Shown: positions 6,870-14,935, counted from the stretch's first letter. The stretch: DNA of 18,463 bases from an uncultured Oribacterium sp. (GCA_900770445.1 CAAGKO010000041.1:1-18463); one strand, 5' to 3'. Notes: generated by a model from the sequence alone, not told the origin. Numbers and translations are program-made.

Positions 6870-6898
6870 ATTATATCGGGAATACGGCCTGATTTCAA
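6870..6898 (-). promoter_or_regulatory. Sigma-A promoter of the small membrane gene and probably purA
   Basis: On the minus strand, -35 TTGAAA (6893-6898) and a perfect -10 TATAAT (6870-6875) are separated by 17 bases. The predicted start near 6863 gives a ~35-base leader to the ATG at 6828. Two GC-rich hairpins lie immediately upstream (6899-6935). Confidence 0.8.
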
Positions 6899-6935
6899 GG
6901 GGTTCCGGCCCCTCGAGTTTATGGGGTCTGACCCC
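6899..6935. repeat. Two GC hairpins, one sharing an 18-base repeat with 11170-11187
   Basis: GGGG-TTCCGG-CCCC (6899-6912) and GGGG-TCTGA-CCCC (6923-6935) stand side by side between the GNAT gene and the promoter of the small membrane gene. The 18 bases TTTATGGGGTCTGACCCC (6918-6935) recur exactly at 11170-11187. No T-run follows on the minus strand, so this copy is at best a weak terminator for the GNAT gene. Confidence 0.6.
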
Positions 6936-6960
6936 CCTTACGAAATTCTTAAGATGACCT

Positions 6961-7596
6961 CTACTGCACCTCTCGGACGAGGCAGTACTGCTTGAGGTCG
7001 AAGTGCTTTTCCATCACGCCGTAAAGCTTGAAGCCGAAATGCTCGTACATGGCGACGTTGTGCTCGTTGTGGGTTTCGAGGGACATCATGAGATGATGTG
7101 CGTCGGCGTAAGCGATGGCCTCGTCCATGAGGATCGAGGAGATGTGGTGATGCTGCTTCTCGGGATCGACGGCGAGGTAGATGATGTGGATGCGCTCCTC
7201 CTGATGGAGCTGGTCGGTCCATTTCTCGTTTAGGTAGTCCTTGCCGAGCACGAAGTTCCAGAAGGCCCGGAGGCTCGGATCCTCCTTGATGAGGTACTCG
7301 TCGGTCTTCAGGTTCGCGCGGAGCTCGGTCAGATAATAACGGAAGAAATTATACGGCTCCGACTCGTCGGATACGACCAGGATCCCGTTCAGCTCCGGAC
7401 TGTCTGCGAAGATTTCGCAGGTCTCGAACATCTCCTCGAGATCACAGTGAAAAAGCTCCGGCAGCAGACGATTCCGTGTATCCTCGTCCGGAATCAGCTT
7501 GCAGTACAGCGGATCCTTCGCGAAGCAGACCGTCAGCAGTCGCTCCAGCTTCGGGATATCCTCTTTCTTTACGCGGTACAGTTTGTCACTATCCAT
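6961..7596 (-). CDS. GNAT family N-acetyltransferase
   Basis: 211 aa. The C-terminal half carries the GNAT core: the strand IHIIYLAVDPEKQ (136-148), the following helix, SLETHNEHNVAMYEHFGFKLYG (172-193) and a final strand. Proteins of this fold move an acetyl group from acetyl-CoA to an amine; the substrate cannot be told here. The pyrophosphate-binding loop is unusual: the glycines of the classical Q/R-x-x-G-x-G/A motif are replaced by His and Ser (QHHHIS, 148-153). The gene starts 12 bases after the stop of the peptidase gene, with only AGGA as ribosome binding site, so the two are likely one transcript and perhaps one function. Confidence 0.85.
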   Translation of the reverse strand: MDSDKLYRVKKEDIPKLERLLTVCFAKDPLYCKLIPDEDTRNRLLPELFHCDLEEMFETCEIFADSPELNGILVVSDESEPYNFFRYYLTELRANLKTDEYLIKEDPSLRAFWNFVLGKDYLNEKWTDQLHQEERIHIIYLAVDPEKQHHHISSILMDEAIAYADAHHLMMSLETHNEHNVAMYEHFGFKLYGVMEKHFDLKQYCLVREVQ

Positions 7597-7608
7597 AATA
7601 AATCCTGT

Positions 7609-9618
7609 TTAACATTCCTTTCCATCCGCGATCGCTGAAATCTGTTTCAGGCTTCGGATGATATTGTTCGTTTCCCGTATCATGTACTCGAGATCCGATG
7701 TATAGCACGCTTCCTGGTTCTTCCGTACGCGGTTGAGGATGCGAAGCTCCTCCTCGAAATCCGCCGTGCCGCTTTCTGCCTTCCCCTGCAGCTTCTTCAC
7801 CAGCTGATACAGGTTTTCATGGTGCACGATGCGTCCGGCACCCCACTGAAGCCGTTCCTTCGGCTGGCAGAAGACATAATCTGTGAAATAGTTAAATACC
7901 TCCTCATCGAACTGGAAGGCATAGCAGTTGTTGTCGATCTCATAGATGGCATCGAGCGCACCGCGGGCATCGCCCTGCTCGAGGCATCGGATGGCGTCCT
8001 TGATATGCGTGAGATTCTGCCGTACCGCCTGCTGCGGGAAGAGGACGGTGTCCTGCCAGTCGAGGCGCACGAAGGAGTCCTGCGCTTTTCGGAAGGCCTT
8101 CATCAGGATCTCCGTGCACTCTCCGGCACGTGATGGTGTCACGCCGGAAGCATTGACCGACGCGATCCAGCGGTACACGGCATGCCCGAGGGCAGCCGCC
8201 TCCTTCGTCACGGCATCGAGCTCCGCGCCCAGTTCTCCGACGAGGCCGGCGTAGCGCAGGTCAATGCTTCTGTTCATCGCCTCGAACAGCACGGAAAAGT
8301 CCATCGGCGGGAGGATCAGCTGATCGAATTTCTGAATCAGCGTGCCGTATAAGAGGTGATGGAAGCGGTAGACCGGCTCATGATAATAGGCTTCGTTATC
8401 AAACTGAGAGTGATAGTGCGTCTCCATGAAGCTGCTGTCGGTAAACTCATTTACCATGGACGGGATGCCGGCGATGGCCATCGAGAAGTCATCGGACATG
8501 GTCTGGATCGGCGCATGCACCTCGAGGCCCTCCGGATACGCTGCCGGATCCACCGGGATGTCGGCGACGGCCTGCTCGAGGAAATGCACATACTCATAGA
8601 CGCTGCGCACGGCATCCTTCTGGCCATGAGCATGCGCCGGGAGTTCGAAGTTGAAGTCGGCCACGACCCTGCCCTGCCACTCCGGACGGACATGGAAGAC
8701 CTGCTGGTAGGCGCCGGTAGACCAGTCGTACTTCGTGTTCACGATACCCCACTCTTCCGCCGCGAGCGCCGCGATGACGATGGTCTTCTTCGGCCGGTAG
8801 CCGCTGTCGATGAGGGCCTTTGCGATGCCGAACATCATAGCCACCGCCGTATTGTCATCCTGGAAGCCGCTGAAGTAGGAGTCGTAGTGGGCCGACAGAA
8901 GGATCATCTGCGACGGGTCCTCGCCCGGGATCGTGCCGATGATGTTGTAGGAGTGCTGGTTTTCCATGACGACACTGTCCGCATCGAGGGTGACCCGAAG
9001 CTCCGGCGTCTCCCGGAGCGCCTCCTTCAGCACCGCCGCATCCGAGCGCGACATGGAAAAGGCGGCTGCCTCCGCCGGACCCGCGATATCCTGTGCATTC
9101 AGCGCTTCATCCTGGATCTCTGCGAAGCCGCCCTCCTGCACGGCGATCAGCGCCGCGGCACCACGAACACAGGCCTGGTAGACCGGAAAATTGATCCACC
9201 ACTCATCGCGCTGATTGATATCTGCGAGGACCAGCTTTCCCTTCACATCCTTCCCCTCATAATCGGCCGCGGTGCCCTTCCCGACATAGACGAGGCCGAA
9301 TTCCTGCGGCCCATCGGTCTGAAACGTGGTCTGGTAGCCGCCGAGCAGCGCCCGCAGCCCGACGCTTCCATCCTTACGATGCCATACGAGCTCTGCCTTA
9401 TGAAACTCCCAGGCATCCACGCGGATCCGGTCCTTATGGACGTCCCGGAGACCGATGCGCTCCATCTCCTCCCGCAGCATCTCGCCGGTCGCAGACTCCG
9501 CCGCCGACCCCGCCGGCCGGTAGCCGAGCTCCGGATGCGAGCGGAACTGCTCCATCCGCTTCGCCAGCTGATAAGAATATTCTGTATTGATCCATGGAAG
9601 GATACTGTTCTTCTCCAT
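7609..9618 (-). CDS. M28-like zinc metallopeptidase with PA-like insert, predicted cytosolic
   Basis: 669 aa. A central M28 aminopeptidase-type core is seen with probable zinc ligands in order: His244 (SAHYDS), Asp255 (QDDNTA), Glu288-Glu289 (AAEEWG, catalytic base plus ligand), Asp321 (VADFNFE) and His403 (THYHSQFD). Before it, about 100-185 looks like a protease-associated (PA) domain (VYVGKGTAADYEGKDVKGKLVLADI). About 240 C-terminal residues are helical and not recognised. There is no signal peptide, so it is probably cytosolic and works on peptides. I chose the ATG at 9618 over the one at 9642 because GGGGGA precedes it at good spacing. purB lies upstream across a hairpin; the GNAT gene follows after 12 bases. 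M28 membership is clear, the exact substrate is not. Confidence 0.85.
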   Translation of the reverse strand: MEKNSILPWINTEYSYQLAKRMEQFRSHPELGYRPAGSAAESATGEMLREEMERIGLRDVHKDRIRVDAWEFHKAELVWHRKDGSVGLRALLGGYQTTFQTDGPQEFGLVYVGKGTAADYEGKDVKGKLVLADINQRDEWWINFPVYQACVRGAAALIAVQEGGFAEIQDEALNAQDIAGPAEAAAFSMSRSDAAVLKEALRETPELRVTLDADSVVMENQHSYNIIGTIPGEDPSQMILLSAHYDSYFSGFQDDNTAVAMMFGIAKALIDSGYRPKKTIVIAALAAEEWGIVNTKYDWSTGAYQQVFHVRPEWQGRVVADFNFELPAHAHGQKDAVRSVYEYVHFLEQAVADIPVDPAAYPEGLEVHAPIQTMSDDFSMAIAGIPSMVNEFTDSSFMETHYHSQFDNEAYYHEPVYRFHHLLYGTLIQKFDQLILPPMDFSVLFEAMNRSIDLRYAGLVGELGAELDAVTKEAAALGHAVYRWIASVNASGVTPSRAGECTEILMKAFRKAQDSFVRLDWQDTVLFPQQAVRQNLTHIKDAIRCLEQGDARGALDAIYEIDNNCYAFQFDEEVFNYFTDYVFCQPKERLQWGAGRIVHHENLYQLVKKLQGKAESGTADFEEELRILNRVRKNQEACYTSDLEYMIRETNNIIRSLKQISAIADGKEC

Positions 9619-9655
9619 ACGCTTCCCCCTTACCGCACACATGCCTCAAATCAAA

Positions 9656-9679
9656 CAGGGACCCTCGTCGGGGTCCCTG
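9656..9679 (-). terminator. Hairpin downstream of purB
   Basis: A 9-bp perfect stem CAGGGACCC/GGGTCCCTG (9656-9664 with 9671-9679) around a 6-base loop, 14 bases after the purB stop. On the minus strand it is followed only by TTTGATTTG, so termination may be partial. The peptidase gene begins 37 bases later with no promoter visible between. Confidence 0.65.
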
Positions 9680-9693
9680 CGGAGTTTACGGCA

Positions 9694-11130
9694 TCAGACA
9701 TTGATCTCAGCGGTGAGACCAAGTACCTCCTTGTTCTTCTCGAGGATCGGATTGATTACCTCGGTGATGAACTCCTCGGTCTGCTTCGGTGCACGACCGA
9801 CATAGCGCTCCGGCTGCATGCTCGCCTCGAGGTCCTCGAGGGAGAGGTGGAAGCTCGGATCCGCAGCGATGAGCTCGAGGAGGTTGTTGTCCTTCCCCTC
9901 TTCCTTGACGGTCTTACCCGCCTGCATGCTGAGCTGACGGATCTTCTCATGCAGCTCCTGACGGTCGCCACCGGCCTTTACCGCATCCATCATGATGTTC
10001 TCGGTCGCCATGAACGGAAGCTCTGCCATGAGGTGCTTGCGGATAACCTTCGGATATACCACGAGACCATCAACGACGTTCAGGTAGAGATCGAGGATAC
10101 CATCGATGGCGAGGAAGCCCTCCGGTACGGACAGGCGCTTGTTTGCGGAGTCGTCGAGTGTACGCTCGAACCACTGCGTGGAGGATACCAGCATTGGATT
10201 CATGAGATCGGAGATCACGTAGTCAGCAAGGGAGGCGATACGCTCGGAACGCATCGGGTTTCGCTTGTACGCCATCGCACTGGAACCGATCTGGTGCTTC
10301 TCGAACGGCTCCTCGACCTCCTTCATGTGCTGGAGCATACGGATGTCGTTCGTGAACTTATGCGCGGACTGAGCGATACCGGCGAGCACGCTGAGAACAC
10401 GGAAATCGACCTTACGGCTGTAGGTCTGGCCGGATACCGGATAGCAGGACGTGAAGCCCATCTTCTCTGCGATCATCTGGTCGAGCTGGCGGCACTTCGC
10501 ATGATCGCCGTCGAACAGCTCGAGGAAGGACGCCTGGGTGCCGGTGGTACCCTTGGAGCCGAGGAGCTTCAGGGAGCCGAGTACATACTCGAGATCCTCG
10601 AGGTCGAGGACGAGCTCGTTCAGCCACAGCGTCGCACGCTTCCCGACGGTCGTCGGCTGTGCCGGCTGGAAGTGGGTGTACGCGAGCGTCGGCATATCCT
10701 TATACTTCATCGCGAACTTACTGAGCTCGTTGATGACATTGACGAGCTTCTTATGTACGAGCTCGAGGCCCTCCCGCATGATGATGATATCGGTGTTGTC
10801 GCCGACATAGCAGGAGGTCGCACCGAGGTGGATGATGCCCTTCGCGTTCGGACACTGTACGCCGTATGCATACACATGGCTCATGACATCGTGACGAACT
10901 TCCTTCTCACGCGCCTCCGCTACCTCATAATTGATCTCATCCTGATGTGCCTTCAGCTCATCGATCTGTTCCTTTGTGATGTTGAGGCCCAGCTCATGCT
11001 CCGTCTCTGCCAGTGCGATCCAGAGCTTTCTCCAGGTACGGAACTTGTTGTCCTGTGAGAAAATGTACTGCATCTCCTTCGATGCATAACGTCCTGTCAG
11101 TGGGCTTGTGTAACGATTGTAATCCGCCAT
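9694..11130 (-). CDS. purB: Adenylosuccinate lyase
   Basis: 478 aa, a normal length for the family. PurB removes fumarate from SAICAR in IMP synthesis and from adenylosuccinate to make AMP. Fumarase-superfamily motifs are present: HLGATSCYVGDNTD (101-114), TLAYTHFQPAQPTTVGKR (148-165, with His153) and the signature GSSAMAYKRNPMRSER (282-297, flexible loop with catalytic Ser). The ATG at 11130 (MADYNRYTSPL) has AAGGAG six bases upstream. The open frame upstream of it is non-coding leader. It lies downstream of dapB behind a strong hairpin (11165-11197). Confidence 0.95.
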   Translation of the reverse strand: MADYNRYTSPLTGRYASKEMQYIFSQDNKFRTWRKLWIALAETEHELGLNITKEQIDELKAHQDEINYEVAEAREKEVRHDVMSHVYAYGVQCPNAKGIIHLGATSCYVGDNTDIIIMREGLELVHKKLVNVINELSKFAMKYKDMPTLAYTHFQPAQPTTVGKRATLWLNELVLDLEDLEYVLGSLKLLGSKGTTGTQASFLELFDGDHAKCRQLDQMIAEKMGFTSCYPVSGQTYSRKVDFRVLSVLAGIAQSAHKFTNDIRMLQHMKEVEEPFEKHQIGSSAMAYKRNPMRSERIASLADYVISDLMNPMLVSSTQWFERTLDDSANKRLSVPEGFLAIDGILDLYLNVVDGLVVYPKVIRKHLMAELPFMATENIMMDAVKAGGDRQELHEKIRQLSMQAGKTVKEEGKDNNLLELIAADPSFHLSLEDLEASMQPERYVGRAPKQTEEFITEVINPILEKNKEVLGLTAEINV

Positions 11131-11164
11131 GTTCTTCTCCTTACCGTAAGCATGTTTTATATCG

Positions 11165-11197
11165 AAAAATTTATGGGGTCTGACCCCATAAATTTTT
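11165..11197 (-). terminator. Strong hairpin between dapB and purB
   Basis: A 16-base arm AAAAATTTATGGGGTC and its exact complement meet around a single base, so the practical fold is a 14-bp stem with a 5-base loop (TCTGA on the plus strand). The T-run at the arm end makes it an intrinsic terminator in either direction. Bases 11170-11187 are identical to 6918-6935. purB starts only 34 bases downstream; a TATAAA there lacks a good -35. Confidence 0.8.
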
Positions 11198-11221
11198 GCC
11201 TCCCTTGAATTTTTTGCTTTC

Positions 11222-11986
11222 TTACGCAAGCACATCCTGCATCGAATACATGCCGGCTGCCTTTCCGTTCAGGAAAAGGGCCGCATTGAGTGCACCGTTT
11301 GCGAAGATCGCTCTCGAGTACGCGGTGTGATTGAAGGTGATGACCTCATCCTCACCTGCGAAGATGATATCATGAACACCCGGCAGTGTGCCACCACGAA
11401 CTGCGCTGATACCAAGCTCCTCGTGCGGACGGGCTGCCTTCCGCTGCGAGCGGTCATAAACGTAGGTCAGCCTGTCATCGAGTGCTTCGTTGACCGCATC
11501 TGCCAGTGCCAGTGCGGTACCGGACGGGGCGTCCATCTTGCGATGGTGGTGCTGCTCGACGATCTCGATGTCGAAGCCCTTCTCATAGAGCTTCTGCGCC
11601 GCGGTCTTCACGAGCTCGAGAAGCAGGTTCACACCGATCGACATATTCGCACTGCGCAGGATCGGAGTCTTCTCCGCGAGCTTCTGTACACGTGCGATCT
11701 GGTCCTCCGAAAGACCGGTCGTGCACTGCACGAGGGCCTTACCGCTCTTCTCCACATAGTCGAGCAGACCGTCGATCGCCGGTGCCACGGAGAAATCGAT
11801 GATCACATCGAAGTCCTCCTTCACCGCATCGAAGCTGCCATACACAGGGAAGCCGATCGCCGGATCATCGAAGTGGTCCTCACGATCGACACCCGCGACG
11901 ATCGTCGCATCCTCCATCGCCTTCGCACAGTTGATTACATTTCTGCCCATCGCGCCCATCGCGCCGAATAAAAGAATTCTCGTCAT
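11222..11986 (-). CDS. dapB: 4-hydroxy-tetrahydrodipicolinate reductase
   Basis: 254 aa. DapB reduces the DapA product with NAD(P)H to tetrahydrodipicolinate in the diaminopimelate/lysine pathway. The N-terminal nucleotide-binding loop is FGAMGAMGR (7-15). The family signature EQHHHRKMDAPSGTAL (144-159) carries the catalytic His and Lys. RGGTLPGVHDIIFAGEDE (197-214) lies in the C-terminal domain. The ATG at 11986 has GGAG six bases upstream. The frame stays open up to a GTG at 12055, but that stretch is the dapA terminator. dapA lies just upstream. No promoter fits between the two, so dapB is probably expressed by reading through the terminator. Confidence 0.95.
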   Translation of the reverse strand: MTRILLFGAMGAMGRNVINCAKAMEDATIVAGVDREDHFDDPAIGFPVYGSFDAVKEDFDVIIDFSVAPAIDGLLDYVEKSGKALVQCTTGLSEDQIARVQKLAEKTPILRSANMSIGVNLLLELVKTAAQKLYEKGFDIEIVEQHHHRKMDAPSGTALALADAVNEALDDRLTYVYDRSQRKAARPHEELGISAVRGGTLPGVHDIIFAGEDEVITFNHTAYSRAIFANGALNAALFLNGKAAGMYSMQDVLA

Positions 11987-12002
11987 TGATTTCTCCAATA
12001 TG

Positions 12003-12043
12003 TAAAAAACAAAAAAGCAGTGGCCTTCACCGAAGGTCACTGC
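12003..12043 (-). terminator. Intrinsic terminator inside the dapA-dapB pair
   Basis: On the minus strand, GCAGTGACCTTC and GAAGGCCACTGC form a 12-bp stem with one G-U pair (12017-12043). The run TTTTTTGTTTTTTA follows directly. It begins 12 bases after the dapA stop and ends about 10 bases before the dapB ribosome binding site. Confidence 0.88.
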
Positions 12044-12055
12044 CGAGGAAGTCAC

Positions 12056-12940
12056 TTAAAGGATACCGTACTTCGTCATCTCATCCTTGAGGAGTGCCTT
12101 GGTGCTGTCGGTCGCCTCCGTCAACGGGAGACGTAAGGAGCCGACATTCTTACCCATCAGATTCAGGGCGGCCTTGACCGGGATCGGATTGACCTCGGCG
12201 AAGAGTGCCTTAATCAGCGGGTATGCCTTAAACTGTGCCTCACGTGCACCCTTGATATCGCCGTCAAACCACTTCCGGCAGATCTCATGCGTCTCATGCG
12301 GTGCCACGTTCGAAAGTACGGAAATCACACCAGATCCGCCCACGCTGAGCAGCGGAACGATCTGATCATCATCACCGGAGTAAAGAAGGAAGTTCTCGTC
12401 CACCAGTGACATCAGCTTCGTGATCATCGAGATATTGCCGGTTGCATCCTTCACACCGACGATGTTCTCGACATGCTGATAGAGATATGCCATCGTCTCC
12501 GGCTGGATAGTCACGCCGGTTCTGGATGGAACGTTATAGAGGATGCACGGAAGGCTGATCGCGCCTGCCACAGCCTCGTAGTGCTGGATGAGACCACCCT
12601 GGGTCGCCTTGTTATAGTACGGGGTCACCAGAAGAACGCCCTCGGCACCTGCCTCCTCCGCCTGCTTCGACAGATCGATCGCCGTCGCAGTGCAGTTGCT
12701 GCCGGTTCCGGCGATGACCGGAATACGATGATTCACAGCCTTGATGATGAAGCGGATCACATCCATGTGCTCCTCCTCGGACATGGTGGCTGCCTCACCG
12801 GTCGTACCGCACGCGATGATGGCATCGGTGCCACCCGCGATCTGCTCCTCTATGAGCTCTGCCAGCTTCTCATAATTCACAGAACCATCTTCATGAAATG
12901 GAGTCACCAGCGCGACTCCTGCGCCTCTGAAAAGTGCCAT
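12056..12940 (-). CDS. dapA: 4-hydroxy-tetrahydrodipicolinate synthase
   Basis: 294 aa, normal. DapA condenses pyruvate with aspartate semialdehyde, the first step of the diaminopimelate/lysine branch. The TIM-barrel motifs are present: GTTGEAATMS (45-54, Thr46-Thr47), LLVTPYYNK (103-111), ILYNVPSRTG (133-142, Tyr135 and Arg140) and VGVKDATGN (161-169) with the Schiff-base Lys164. The ATG at 12940 has GGAGG five bases upstream. The long open stretch before it is non-coding and contains the palindromes described at 12976-13053. No clear promoter was found in the 112-base gap to typA. Confidence 0.96.
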   Translation of the reverse strand: MALFRGAGVALVTPFHEDGSVNYEKLAELIEEQIAGGTDAIIACGTTGEAATMSEEEHMDVIRFIIKAVNHRIPVIAGTGSNCTATAIDLSKQAEEAGAEGVLLVTPYYNKATQGGLIQHYEAVAGAISLPCILYNVPSRTGVTIQPETMAYLYQHVENIVGVKDATGNISMITKLMSLVDENFLLYSGDDDQIVPLLSVGGSGVISVLSNVAPHETHEICRKWFDGDIKGAREAQFKAYPLIKALFAEVNPIPVKAALNLMGKNVGSLRLPLTEATDSTKALLKDEMTKYGIL

Positions 12941-12975
12941 AACTACCTCCGTCTTTGCTTTGGTTAATGAATCAG

Positions 12976-13053
12976 CCCCTCGCCGGGGTGGCATCGCTGA
13001 TAAATCAGCGATGATCACTCGCCGTGAGGCATTCACGATCAGAGATCGTGAAT
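12976..13053. repeat. Cluster of three palindromes between typA and dapA
   Basis: In order on the plus strand: CCCC-TCGCC-GGGG (12976-12988); CATCGCTGA-TAAA-TCAGCGATG (12992-13013, perfect 9 bp); and ATTCACGATC-AGA-GATCGTGAAT (13031-13053, perfect 10 bp, reaching into the typA stop codon). A weaker TCAC-TCGCC-GTGA (13015-13027) uses the same TCGCC loop as the first. None has a T-run. They may be a structured dapA leader, mRNA-stabilising hairpins or protein-binding sites. Confidence 0.6.
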
Positions 13054-14885
13054 TATCCCTGCTTCCGTGCGAAGCCGGCTCTCTTACGAAGGACCGGATC
13101 GAGGATCTTCTTACGGATACGAAGGCTCTCCGGGGTAACCTCGAGAAGCTCATCGGTATCGATGTAGTCGATGCACTGCTCGAGGGACATGATCTTCTTC
13201 GGAACGAGCTTCAGTGCCTCATCGGAAGAGGATGTACGGGTGTTGGTCAGATGCTTCGTCTTGCAGACATTGACCTCGATATCCTCGGACTTCGGGGACT
13301 GGCCGATGACCATGCCGCCGTATACCTTCTCACCAGGTCCGATGAAGAGGGTTCCTCTCGCCTGTGCCTGGAAGAGACCATAGGTGACTGCCTCGCCGGA
13401 CTCGAAGGCGATGAGTGCGCCGTTGTGGCGATAGTTCATATCGCCCTTGTACTCGCCGTATCCGTCGAACTCAGTGTTCAGGATACCGTTACCCTTGGTA
13501 TCGGTCATGAACTCACCACGGTAACCGATGAGACCTCTGGACGGAATCTCGAACTCGAGTCTGGTATAGCCGGACGCAAGCGGGCTCATACCGTTCAGGA
13601 CACCCTTACGCTGGGTCAGCTTCTGGATGACGTTACCGCTGAACTCATCCGGAACATCGACATATGCGATCTCCATCGGCTCCATCTTCTTGCCGTTCTC
13701 GGTCTTGTAGATAACCTCTGCCTTCGATACCGCGAACTCGAAGCCCTCACGACGCATCGTCTCGATGAGTACGGAGAGGTGAAGCTCACCACGGCCGGAA
13801 ACCTTGAAGGTATCGGCAGAATCGGTATCCTCTACACGAAGGGATACATCGGTCTGGAGCTCACGCATCAGACGGTCACGGATATGACGGGAAGTAACGA
13901 ACTTACCCTCCTGACCGGCGAGCGGGGAATTGTTCACGATGAAGTCCATCGAGATCGTCGGCTCGGAGATCTTCTGGAACGGAATCGCAGCAGCCTCACC
14001 GGTGACGATCGTATCACCTACGTGGAGATCCTCGATACCGGAAACCGCAACGATCTCACCGCAGCTGGCCTCATTGACATCAACTCTTGCGAGACCATCG
14101 AAGGTGTAGAGCTTCGTGATACGTACACGGGTACGCTTGTCCGGATCGTGGTGGTTCACGACGTAGGCCTCCTGATTCAGCTTCAGGGAACCGTTATCGA
14201 TCTTACCGACACCGATACGGCCGACGAACTCGTTGTAATCGATGGTCGAAACCAGCATCTGAGTATCCGCATCCGGATCGCCCTCCGGTGCCGGGATATA
14301 ATCAAGGATGGTCTGGAACAGCGGCTCCATGGTGGTGGAATCATCATCGAGACTTCTCTTCGCAAAGCCCTCCTTCGAGGATGCATACAGGAACGGGCAG
14401 TCGAGCTGCTCGTCAGAAGCATTGAGATCCATCATCAGCTCGAGAACTTCATCCTCGACCTCGGCCGGACGTGCCTGTGGCTTATCGATCTTGTTGATAA
14501 CGACCATGACCGGAAGACGCAGATCCAGCGCCTTCTGCAGTACGAAACGGGTCTGTGGCATCGGTCCCTCGAAGGCATCGACCAGGAGGATCGCACCATT
14601 TACCATCTTGAGAATACGCTCTACCTCACCACCGAAATCAGCGTGGCCCGGGGTATCGACGATGTTGATCTTCGTGCTCTTATAGTGAACGGCTGTGTTC
14701 TTCGAGAGAATGGTGATACCTCTCTCACGCTCGATCGGGTTCGAGTCCATGACACGGACGCCCATCTCCTGATTATCACGGAATACACCGGACTGCTTTA
14801 ACAGCTCATCGACCAGTGTGGTTTTACCATGATCGACATGGGCGATGATGGCAACGTTACGAATATCTTCTCTCTTCTGATTCAT
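13053..14885 (-). CDS. typA: Translational GTPase BipA/TypA
   Basis: 610 aa, full length. BipA is an EF-G-like GTPase that binds 70S ribosomes and aids 50S assembly, mainly under cold or stress. G1 is AHVDHGKTT (15-23), G2 lies in RERGIT, G3 is DTPGHADFGGEVER and G4 is NKID. The EF-G-like domains follow, and the BipA-specific C-terminal domain includes RGLIGYRGEFMTDT and NVCKTKHLTN. The start MNQKREDIRNVAIIAH is preceded by AAGGTG five bases upstream. yigZ ends 50 bases upstream. A TATAGT -10-like box (14903-14908) is present there without a good -35, so a separate typA promoter is uncertain. Confidence 0.96.
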   Translation of the reverse strand: MNQKREDIRNVAIIAHVDHGKTTLVDELLKQSGVFRDNQEMGVRVMDSNPIERERGITILSKNTAVHYKSTKINIVDTPGHADFGGEVERILKMVNGAILLVDAFEGPMPQTRFVLQKALDLRLPVMVVINKIDKPQARPAEVEDEVLELMMDLNASDEQLDCPFLYASSKEGFAKRSLDDDSTTMEPLFQTILDYIPAPEGDPDADTQMLVSTIDYNEFVGRIGVGKIDNGSLKLNQEAYVVNHHDPDKRTRVRITKLYTFDGLARVDVNEASCGEIVAVSGIEDLHVGDTIVTGEAAAIPFQKISEPTISMDFIVNNSPLAGQEGKFVTSRHIRDRLMRELQTDVSLRVEDTDSADTFKVSGRGELHLSVLIETMRREGFEFAVSKAEVIYKTENGKKMEPMEIAYVDVPDEFSGNVIQKLTQRKGVLNGMSPLASGYTRLEFEIPSRGLIGYRGEFMTDTKGNGILNTEFDGYGEYKGDMNYRHNGALIAFESGEAVTYGLFQAQARGTLFIGPGEKVYGGMVIGQSPKSEDIEVNVCKTKHLTNTRTSSSDEALKLVPKKIMSLEQCIDYIDTDELLEVTPESLRIRKKILDPVLRKRAGFARKQG

Positions 14886-14935
14886 CTTGACACCTTATTT
14901 CTACTATATCTAATGTACATGCTTACAAAAAAATC

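Noticed and set aside
8356..11058. A 900-residue open frame on the plus strand opposite the peptidase and purB
   Set aside because: It lies entirely antisense to well-supported genes, spans two of them and their gap, and shows no domain motifs, only Arg/Leu/His/Asp-rich composition. GC-rich codon use on the other strand explains it.
12941..13052. Lysine riboswitch upstream of dapA
   Set aside because: The gap is about 112 bases, too short for the ~170-base lysine aptamer plus platform, and only simple hairpins are present.
12960..14801. A 613-residue plus-strand open frame opposite typA
   Set aside because: typA has every BipA motif in the other strand. The antisense product is repetitive in Leu, Asp, Arg and Thr and matches nothing I know.
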